Part shown: piece after piece, positions 7,019 through 12,653 of the stretch
How positions within the stretch are numbered: position 1 is the stretch's first letter
Layout of the letters: each line of letters begins with the position of its first letter
Source of the DNA: Clostridium sp. CAG:411
Lineage (GTDB): Bacteria; Bacillota; Clostridia; Lachnospirales; Lachnospiraceae
DNA: 12,653 nucleotides
Reading direction: 5' to 3'
Assembly: GCA_000437275.1 (NCBI GenBank)
Contig: FR899643.1
Location: 1-12,653 of the forward strand
Notes under the pieces: model-generated
Seen by the model: the letters and a program-made list of their open reading frames with translations, nothing else
Databases searched by the model: none
Told to the model about the DNA's origin: nothing
Position numbers and translations under genes: made by a program

Positions 7019-8011
7019 CTATACATTTTTTAAAGCTTCTCGCAACTGCTCTACATTCAGCCATTCTGCATTGGTTCCTGAATTATATTCAAATCCGTCC
7101 GCAACACATTTTCCTCCTGGCAATACAGCCTTCTTCAAATCTACCCAATCAAAATTTGGATATACAATATAATGCTTATCATATTCAAATGTACTTCTGG
7201 AATCATCTTTTGTAACCATTACTTCATGAAGCTTTTCCCCTTCACGAATACCAATTTCTTTTATACCACATCCTGGCAAAATTGCCTCTGCCAAATCTGT
7301 AATATGAAAAGATGGTATTTTAGAAATATACGTCTCTCCACCTTTTGCCTCTGCCAAGGCTTTAAATACCAACTCGACTCCCTGCTCTAACGTAATCCAA
7401 AAGCGTGTCATTCTAGTATCTGTAATTGGCAATTCCTTATTTTCTTCCTCTGCTAATCTACGGAATAATGGAATAATCGAACCACGGCTTCCTGCAACAT
7501 TTCCATAACGAACAACAGAAAATACTGTTCCATTTAAACCAGTATAGGCGTTGGCTGCAATAAATAATTTATCAGAAACCAATTTCGTTCCACCATACAA
7601 GTTAATTGGATTTACAGCCTTATCTGTAGATAACGCTACTACCTTCTTTACCCCTCTATCCAAAGCAGCATCAATTACATTCTGTGCCCCGTGAATATTT
7701 GTCTTAATCGCCTCCATTGGATTATATTCACAAGTTGGCACCTGCTTCATAGCTGCCGCATGAATGACATAATCTACGCCATGAAAAGCTCGCATCAAAC
7801 GTTCCTTGTCTCTAACATCACCGATAAAGAAACGTACCCTGCTCATATCAACCTGATCTGCCATCTCTGCTTTCATGTTATATTGCTTAAATTCATCTCT
7901 TGAATAAATAATCACTTTTTTTGGATTATATCTCTCAAAAATCATCTTCAGGCACTTTTTACCAAATGAACCTGTTCCTCCCGTAATTAAAATCGTCTTA
8001 TCATTTAACAT
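7019..8011 (-). CDS. pseB: PseB: UDP-N-acetylglucosamine 4,6-dehydratase (inverting)
   Basis: 330 aa. A short-chain dehydrogenase/extended SDR of the FlaA1/PseB type and first step of the pathway: UDP-GlcNAc to the 4-keto-6-deoxy-L-arabino sugar. It has the Rossmann motif TGGTGSFG (10-17), SRDE (37-40), HAAAMKQVP (84-92), STDKAVNPINLYGGTK with Asp130, Lys131, Tyr139 and Lys143, and VRYGNV further on. Asp, Lys and Tyr correspond to the catalytic set described for H. pylori FlaA1. There is no membrane segment, so this is the short soluble form. GGAGGA (8026-8021) lies 9 nt before the ATG. It is the first gene after the sigma-28 promoter at 8129-8103, which ties the operon to flagellar expression. 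Confidence 0.95.
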   Translation of the reverse strand: MLNDKTILITGGTGSFGKKCLKMIFERYNPKKVIIYSRDEFKQYNMKAEMADQVDMSRVRFFIGDVRDKERLMRAFHGVDYVIHAAAMKQVPTCEYNPMEAIKTNIHGAQNVIDAALDRGVKKVVALSTDKAVNPINLYGGTKLVSDKLFIAANAYTGLNGTVFSVVRYGNVAGSRGSIIPLFRRLAEEENKELPITDTRMTRFWITLEQGVELVFKALAEAKGGETYISKIPSFHITDLAEAILPGCGIKEIGIREGEKLHEVMVTKDDSRSTFEYDKHYIVYPNFDWVDLKKAVLPGGKCVADGFEYNSGTNAEWLNVEQLREALKNV

Positions 8012-8102
8012 CTCTATACTTCCTCCATGAATCTAGTATTCCCGATAGAAACGCCCAAAACTCCAAGTTTGTAACGTTTCATCCTAAGTTGTCTCTTACA
8101 TT
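8012..8102 (-). promoter_or_regulatory. Structured 5' leader of pseB with three GGA motifs
   Basis: On the minus strand, GAAACG (8080-8075) pairs with CGTTTC (8053-8048). Inside it AAACT-TGG-AGTTT forms a second stem-loop (8070-8058). GGA occurs in TTAGGATG (around 8085-8081), in the inner hairpin (8064-8062) and in the ribosome site GGAGGA (8026-8021). Multiple GGA sites, one over the ribosome site, are the pattern of CsrA-regulated leaders such as Bacillus hag. The structure is seen; the regulator is inferred. Confidence 0.3.
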
Positions 8103-8129
8103 GTATCGGCTGTCTTTGCTATTTTTTTA
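8103..8129 (-). promoter_or_regulatory. Sigma-28 (SigD/FliA) flagellar promoter of the pse operon
   Basis: Minus strand TAAA (8129-8126), exactly 15 nt (8125-8111), GCCGATAC (8110-8103). This matches the flagellar sigma consensus TAAA-N15-GCCGATAA at 11 of 12 specified positions. It lies just past the terminator of the preceding unit and about 90 nt before the pseB ATG. No good housekeeping -35/-10 pair is seen in the same gap. Confidence 0.85.
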
Positions 8130-8139
8130 ACACTTATGT

Positions 8140-8183
8140 AAAAAAACCTATCGTTTACATATCTATTGCAAACAATAGGTTTT
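8140..8183 (-). terminator. Strong intrinsic terminator after the region A aminotransferase
   Basis: Arms 8183-8170 and 8156-8143 form a 14-bp stem (core AAACCTATTGTTT with AAACGATAGGTTT, one G-U pair) around a 13-nt loop, with seven T in a row over 8146-8140 on the minus strand. It begins 7 nt beyond the aminotransferase stop, so it closes the upstream unit and makes pseB start a new one. Confidence 0.88.
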
Positions 8184-8189
8184 AAATGA

Positions 8190-9482
8190 TTACTTTAATT
8201 CATCTATATTTTCATATACTTTATAAAAAGCAGCTACTACATCGTCCAAATCTTCTTTCGTCATGAAAGGACGCATTAACTCATGTGTAAATAATGTTTC
8301 AAAATGCAACTGCTCACAGTTTGGACAAATTCCTTTACTATAATCCACTTTACTATTACAAAATGGATATCCATGATCTCCGTACGCTATTTTTTCTTGG
8401 AAAAGAGGCTGTAAATATAATGGTTTTACATAACCACAACCAATGCTTACACCCTCCGCCTCTCGCAATGTAATCGGCATCAGTTCCGCCTTTACGGCAT
8501 CTATATATGTCTCTCTGGAAACTCCTGCCCGCTCTTTATCGAAAAAGATCGGATGTACATAATAGGCGTGTTCGCAGCCTTCACGAACTTTTGGAACACG
8601 TAAAAATGGGATTTTGTCCAATTTTTTCTCCAGATAAGCTACATTCTTCTGTCGTTCTTCCAATAACCAATCCAGTTTTTTCAACTGCTCTCTTGCAATG
8701 GCAGCTTCTACTTCTGTCATTCGCAAATTAAAACCAATCATATTATTTAAGTTCTTAGTTCCCTTTGCACCAACAACTGCCTCTGCATGATTACGAATCA
8801 AACGTACTCTTTCTGCCAATTCGTCATTATCTGTCACAACAATACCACCTTCTCCACAGTGAATATGTTTGTGATAGTTTAATGAAAATACGCCAATATC
8901 CCCTAGCGTACCTGCAAATTTGCCTTTATATTTTGCACCAGGTGCCTGTGCAGTATCTTCAATCACATACAAATGATGTTTCTTTGCAATTGCATTGATG
9001 CGTTCGGCATCATAAGGTTGTCCAAAAATATCGACTACAATAATCGCTTTTGTCTTTTCCGTAATTCTCTCTTCAATAGATTCAGGGTCCAGACAAAAAT
9101 GCTCCTTCTCAATATCTGCAAACACAGGGATTGCATTGTAAATAAGTGGTGCTGTTGCTGATGCAGCCATTGTATATGGAGATACAATTACTTCATCCTC
9201 AGGATTTAATCCGATTGCCCCTGCTGCACAGTATAAACCAGAAGTTGCTGAGTTTACGGATATTGCATGTTTTACCCCAAAATGTTCTGCCCATTCTTTC
9301 TCTAATGCCTGAACCCGTGGACCGCCATAAAAATCATCTGCCCAACAGCCTAAATACTTTGATAAAATTCCAGAACGTAACACCTGTACGACTGCATCTT
9401 CTTCTTCTTTTCCGATTACTTTATAAGCAGGAAACAACTCTTTCCTTACTTTTTCTCCCCCTAAAATTGCCAATTTACTCAT
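8190..9482 (-). CDS. DegT/DnrJ/EryC1/StrS-family PLP sugar (or cyclitol) aminotransferase
   Basis: 430 aa. It transfers an amino group to a keto sugar or keto-cyclitol; the substrate is not readable from sequence. Seen are SVNSATSGLY near 75-84, SPYTMAASAT at 101-110, IEDTAQAPGA with PLP-contacting Asp176, and NYHKHIHCGEGG with the Schiff-base Lys205. A long C-terminal part has ICPNCEQLHFETLFTH and ends KVYENIDELK, a tail shared with aminocyclitol and AHBA-type members rather than PseC. A Cys-rich patch (FCNSKVDYSKGICPNC, 374-389) is notable but has too few Cys to claim a zinc site. The ATG at 9482 overlaps the previous gene's TGA (ATGA), and GGAGG lies 7 nt upstream, fixing the start. With the Gfo/Idh dehydrogenase two genes earlier it could form an oxidise-then-aminate pair. 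Confidence 0.88.
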   Translation of the reverse strand: MSKLAILGGEKVRKELFPAYKVIGKEEEDAVVQVLRSGILSKYLGCWADDFYGGPRVQALEKEWAEHFGVKHAISVNSATSGLYCAAGAIGLNPEDEVIVSPYTMAASATAPLIYNAIPVFADIEKEHFCLDPESIEERITEKTKAIIVVDIFGQPYDAERINAIAKKHHLYVIEDTAQAPGAKYKGKFAGTLGDIGVFSLNYHKHIHCGEGGIVVTDNDELAERVRLIRNHAEAVVGAKGTKNLNNMIGFNLRMTEVEAAIAREQLKKLDWLLEERQKNVAYLEKKLDKIPFLRVPKVREGCEHAYYVHPIFFDKERAGVSRETYIDAVKAELMPITLREAEGVSIGCGYVKPLYLQPLFQEKIAYGDHGYPFCNSKVDYSKGICPNCEQLHFETLFTHELMRPFMTKEDLDDVVAAFYKVYENIDELK

Positions 9483-10597
9483 AATAACGCCTCCATCACT
9501 TTTTGTATATTCTCTGTCGCATTCATTGGAATATTCCACGCTGCAGCTTTCTTTTCATTTCGCAGCAATTCCCTTATTTCAGTCCGAATCTGTTCTGAAG
9601 TTCTGGCACTTTTTAGCACACCAATTTTTTCCAGAATAAATGGATTCTCCCTCTCTGGTTTCAATCCCTTCTGAATACTGATTACTGGTTTTCCACACAA
9701 TGTACTCTCTAATAAAAACATAGATGACATCCCCACAACACCATCCACCGAACACATTGCTACCTTATAATCAGTTTGTCGGTCAAGGAAGTAGGAAACA
9801 TAAGAGCTGTCTTTTAATCTTTTTTGCCATTTGTCCAAATCCTCCTTTGGATGCGGACGCACTACTACACTTACAGCAAATGGAAATTGCGCTGCAACCT
9901 GCTCTAACTGCTCTTTAAAACACTCAAAAATAGTTTCTTCATCGTATCCCCAATAACTGCTGCTAGGACCATATGTTTTGCAGATTGGTTCTGAAGCAAA
10001 TAGCAAAATTTTTTCTGTATTTTTGCCAAATTTCTCTCTAAATTCCTGCCTATCCGCCTCATTTACTTTTCCAACTGCCTGTACAAACTCTGTAAGATAG
10101 GGATGCCCCGTCACTTTAATCTTGTCTGACGGAACCCCCTCCTCCTCCATCTTTTCTTTGGCATAAGCATCCATCACACAAATACAAGTAGGTAAATATT
10201 CCTGCCTTCGATTCTTCTCATAATCTTCCATTTGGTTCACCCCATACTTTGAAAAACGGATTCCATAATTGATCCATTGATCTAAAATTGCAATTGATGG
10301 AATATTCAAATGCTCTGAGGCTTTCCATAAATATTTCTCGGTCCTATCATCTGCACTGGTGCCTGTAACCACCAAATCAATTTGCTTGCTTTTTAAAAAG
10401 ATTTCCATTTGTTCTATAGAAATCGCTTCTACTTCCTGCTCTATATTCTTCACCTGTAATCCTGCTTTTTGAAAACGCTCCAATGCCACATCCTTTGCAT
10501 AAAGCAATCCTTCATAACTCTTTAAAAGCCCTGTTGCCAATGCCTGAATTACATTAGCTCCTCCAGGATCTCTGGCAAATAATAATACCCTCTTCAT
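9479..10597 (-). CDS. GT-B-fold glycosyltransferase-like or nucleotide-sugar hydrolase-like protein
   Basis: 372 aa, soluble, two Rossmann-like halves. The N-terminal half starts KRVLLFARDPGGANVIQALA, then IDLVVTGTSADD at 73-84 and SIAILDQW at 101-108. The linker has VTGHPYLTEF at 162-171. The C-terminal half has ILLFASEPIC at 197-206, VVVRPHPKED at 244-253 and GMSSMFLLESTLCGKPVIS at 289-307. TGHP, RPHP and the S..LLE....GKP segment recall CDP-glycerol glycerophosphotransferases, polysialyltransferase-like and UDP-GlcNAc 2-epimerase-like enzymes. I cannot choose between a transferase and a UDP-sugar hydrolase. The ATG has AAGGA about 6 nt upstream and lies 15 nt after the dehydrogenase; its stop overlaps the aminotransferase start. 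Confidence 0.65.
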   Translation of the reverse strand: MKRVLLFARDPGGANVIQALATGLLKSYEGLLYAKDVALERFQKAGLQVKNIEQEVEAISIEQMEIFLKSKQIDLVVTGTSADDRTEKYLWKASEHLNIPSIAILDQWINYGIRFSKYGVNQMEDYEKNRRQEYLPTCICVMDAYAKEKMEEEGVPSDKIKVTGHPYLTEFVQAVGKVNEADRQEFREKFGKNTEKILLFASEPICKTYGPSSSYWGYDEETIFECFKEQLEQVAAQFPFAVSVVVRPHPKEDLDKWQKRLKDSSYVSYFLDRQTDYKVAMCSVDGVVGMSSMFLLESTLCGKPVISIQKGLKPERENPFILEKIGVLKSARTSEQIRTEIRELLRNEKKAAAWNIPMNATENIQKVMEALL

Positions 10598-10612
10598 TTG
10601 CTTTCCTTCTTC

Positions 10613-11557
10613 CTACTTACACAATTGTAATCTCTTACAAATCTCCAATACCCTCAAGCCGTCTTGCTCTGTACATATAAGAGCATTTTTTTTCTCCAAA
10701 TAATCAGCAATATTAGAAACTGCGTTTCGAAAAGAACTGTCATATTTTACAGGATACTCTTCTACCTTTCGATAATTAAAATACCCTTCATAAGTAGGAG
10801 ATGGAAGCACTTCAAACCGTTCCACATAGGCACAGCCATCCGAAAGACGAATACGAGCTTTTTCAAAAAATAATTCTAATTCAAATATGGTTGCAACCTG
10901 ACAATCCACAGGATGTAAAAAGATTGGACTTCCCGCCACTGTCAAATGCGCTTCTACCGAAGGATCATCTTGTTCAAAATCAAAAATAGGATTCTGACTT
11001 TTTTCTATTGAAACTTCTCCCAACAAATAACGAATAAAATCAATCATATGAGAACCATTATGTAAAATTCCTTTTCCATAATAACCTGTTCCACGTAAAA
11101 AAGAACCATACTCTCCTATTTTTTCTTTTAATTGGATCAATTCCGTTACAAACCTTCTTGTATAATTTAAAAGGATTGGAATTTGTTTTTCCTGATAAAG
11201 TTTTACAATCTCCTCTGCCTGTGCAATCGTCTTGGTAAATGGCTTCTCGGTAAATACCAATTTGATTGGATATTCCGCTATCTGTTTTAACACATCAAAA
11301 TGAAATTTGTCGGGAACTGTACAGCATACAATATCAGTCCCTTCCATTGCCGCATCCAGCGTTTGAAACGCAGTTACCTGCCAACGTTCTGCCGCTACTT
11401 TCGCCCGTTCAAAATCTGCATCAAAAAAACCTTTTAATGCAAATCTAGAATCCGCAGAAAAAGCATGGGCATGGGTCAATATTTCCTCACTATCTGCCTG
11501 ATCAAACAATGCTCCTATATTACCTGCACCGACAATAACTACTTTATATTTTTTCAT
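10613..11557 (-). CDS. Gfo/Idh/MocA-family NAD(P)-dependent oxidoreductase
   Basis: 314 aa. It probably oxidises a ring hydroxyl of a (nucleotide) sugar or cyclitol to a ketone, or the reverse. The dinucleotide fold motif is VVIVGAGNIGALFD (6-19), followed by FTEKPFTKT with the family EKP at 104-106 and catalytic-type GILHNGSHMIDFIRYLLGE (His170, Asp173). An unusual NIGALFDQADSEEILTHAHAF sequence follows the glycine loop. Length and order fit a full protein. The ATG has GAAGGG about 5 nt upstream. The gap to the preceding acyltransferase gene is 24 nt. With a DegT aminotransferase in the same unit it can supply the keto substrate; the exact sugar is unknown. Confidence 0.85.
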   Translation of the reverse strand: MKKYKVVIVGAGNIGALFDQADSEEILTHAHAFSADSRFALKGFFDADFERAKVAAERWQVTAFQTLDAAMEGTDIVCCTVPDKFHFDVLKQIAEYPIKLVFTEKPFTKTIAQAEEIVKLYQEKQIPILLNYTRRFVTELIQLKEKIGEYGSFLRGTGYYGKGILHNGSHMIDFIRYLLGEVSIEKSQNPIFDFEQDDPSVEAHLTVAGSPIFLHPVDCQVATIFELELFFEKARIRLSDGCAYVERFEVLPSPTYEGYFNYRKVEEYPVKYDSSFRNAVSNIADYLEKKNALICTEQDGLRVLEICKRLQLCK

Positions 11558-11581
11558 TCTTTCCCTTCTTCTCTTTGTTTT

Positions 11582-12586
11582 TTATCCTAACTCTTTGATT
11601 CCTCTATAAAAAGGCACTGTATATCCACCAAATCCTCGTTTAAAACGGGATATATTTATTAATTTTTTATCTGGATCACTATAATGTGTTTTTCCAAATA
11701 CTTGTTCTCCGATTTCATAAAACGCAATCCCGCGTTTTTTTAACTCCAGAATAGTTTCCCACTGTAATACATGCCCTACAGAAATATGTTCTAGTTTATC
11801 TGTTAATTCTGCATAAGAACTATAATATGCCGTATCTTTATAAAGGGTTACAATAATAACCGCAACATTCTCATGTCCTTTTTTTGCTATTCCTACTAAA
11901 CCATTTCCATCTTGGACAAATTTTAGATAATGATGAGACATTTGTGAATTTCTAGTTACCATCCCTGCATCGCATTCATAAATTCTGCGATATTCTTTTA
12001 TCACATCCTCCGTAATATTTTCCTTGTCAAAAAAAGTAATGGAATAGTCTGCTTTTTTTATATCACTTTTATGCCCCTTCCGTATGTCAGAAAAAAGCAC
12101 GTTTTCTTCCTTCCTCAAATCTAATATTTGGGATAAAGACGAACGATCCTCATATATTTCTTTTAACATATAATTATAATTATACAGCTTGTATTGTTCA
12201 TCTGGATTCGTCAATGGATCCATTCGCATTAAAATTTTTTTACACTTATGTTGCCTTCCAATTTCTTCAATTCTTTTTAATAACATCGCCATATATTTTT
12301 CCTGCAAAGAATACGACAACTTTTGATCCACAACTGGTGCAGGAAGGTAACCACCAGACCAGCTTACAGATTTAATATGATTTAACTCCTCTATATAAAC
12401 GATTGCAACTCCAATCGCTTTTTTATCACTAATAAGTAAAAAACTTTCGTTCTGTTGCACATAAATAGAATATTCCAAATCAAACTTCATCTTATTGGAT
12501 AAATAGTTAAACGTACTTCCCTGTATGTTCTCTAAATACGCATCCCACTGTTTTTCCCCTATATCAGAAAATTTTATATACTCCAT
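11582..12586 (-). CDS. FemAB/GNAT-like acyl- or aminoacyltransferase
   Basis: 334 aa. The layout is that of FemAB/BioF2-like double-GNAT proteins: SWSGGYLPAPVV (75-86), IRKGHKSDIKKA (168-179, the basic helix typical of the group), AYYSSYAE (253-260), HVLQWETILELKKRGIAFYEIGE (272-294) and the near-terminal ISRFKRGFGG (312-321). Members transfer amino acids to peptidoglycan precursors, or acyl groups to polysaccharides. In a sugar island a role in N- or O-acylation of a glycan is more likely than wall cross-bridge synthesis, but this is inference. No signal peptide is seen. The ATG at 12586 has GAAGGTGAG upstream; a GTG at 12595 falls inside that site. It could also serve as an unconventional acylating enzyme for Pse, as PseH is missing. 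Confidence 0.75.
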   Translation of the reverse strand: MEYIKFSDIGEKQWDAYLENIQGSTFNYLSNKMKFDLEYSIYVQQNESFLLISDKKAIGVAIVYIEELNHIKSVSWSGGYLPAPVVDQKLSYSLQEKYMAMLLKRIEEIGRQHKCKKILMRMDPLTNPDEQYKLYNYNYMLKEIYEDRSSLSQILDLRKEENVLFSDIRKGHKSDIKKADYSITFFDKENITEDVIKEYRRIYECDAGMVTRNSQMSHHYLKFVQDGNGLVGIAKKGHENVAVIIVTLYKDTAYYSSYAELTDKLEHISVGHVLQWETILELKKRGIAFYEIGEQVFGKTHYSDPDKKLINISRFKRGFGGYTVPFYRGIKELG

Positions 12587-12618
12587 GCCTCTCACCTTCT
12601 CTTTAATCCCTGTTGTCC

Positions 12619-12653
12619 CTATTCTTTATGCAAATACATTGCTACATCACACT
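12619..12653 (-). CDS. C-terminal tail of an upstream gene (cut by window edge)
   Basis: A minus-strand frame is open from the window edge and reads CDVAMYLHKE before a TAG at 12621-12619. The 32-nt gap to the FemAB-like start is like the other spacings in this unit, so the operon probably begins outside the window. Only ten residues are visible and no family can be named. Confidence 0.35.
   Translation of the reverse strand, partial: CDVAMYLHKE

Noticed and set aside
12587..12653. Possible promoter before the FemAB-like gene (TTGCAT, or TAAA followed by GGATTAAA)
   Set aside because: Neither has a matching partner box at proper spacing, and the 10-codon tail of an upstream gene suggests the operon continues past the window edge.
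1..12653. CRISPR array, insertion sequence, tRNA/rRNA genes or phage attachment sites
   Set aside because: Reading both strands I saw no regularly spaced repeats, transposase motifs, paired terminal repeats or RNA-gene structures. The plus-strand frames opposite the pse genes are uninformative shadows.

Overview
The window (about 12.6 kb) is a sugar-biosynthesis island of the kind found next to flagellar genes in motile, low-GC Firmicutes. AT-rich DNA, strong GGAGG-type ribosome binding sites, GTG starts, a perfect sigma-28 (flagellar sigma, SigD/FliA type) promoter and a near-complete pseudaminic acid (Pse) gene set all point to a flagellated Clostridia member. Lachnospiraceae is my best guess; species cannot be told from this DNA. 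All complete genes lie on the minus strand, so transcription runs from high to low coordinates.

Region A (12653 to about 8140): the tail of an upstream gene, a FemAB/GNAT-like acyltransferase, a Gfo/Idh/MocA dehydrogenase, a GT-B-like glycosyltransferase or sugar hydrolase, and a DegT-family PLP aminotransferase. Spacings are short (15-32 nt, then an ATGA overlap). The unit ends at a strong hairpin terminator (8140-8183). Dehydrogenase plus aminotransferase plus acyltransferase suggests a second amino sugar, or a decoration of Pse.

Region B (8129 to 3413): a sigma-28 promoter (TAAA-N15-GCCGATAC), a structured leader, then pseB, pseF, a pseI fused to a formyltransferase domain, and pseG. A hairpin lies between pseF and pseI, and a small terminator-like hairpin follows pseG. 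The expected N-acetyltransferase PseH is absent. The formyltransferase domain on PseI keeps its N/H/D catalytic residues, so the product may be an N-formylated Pse (Pse5Ac7Fo type).

Region C (3295 to 1468): a visibly AT-richer two-gene module, made of an AAA/ABC-like ATPase and a small PD-(D/E)XK nuclease-like protein. It resembles two-gene anti-phage systems but I cannot match it to a named one. The ATPase is split by a frameshift at a T5 run; one added T restores a single frame of about 428 codons.

Region D (1410 to 93): pseC, which supplies the missing aminotransferase step, cut off from its partners by the ATPase-nuclease module. An 18-bp hairpin terminator separates it from the tail of a convergent plus-strand gene.

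Together pseB, pseC, pseG, pseI and pseF would carry UDP-GlcNAc to a CMP-activated pseudaminic acid, most likely for flagellin glycosylation. The transferase that attaches it to flagellin (Maf type) is not in the window.
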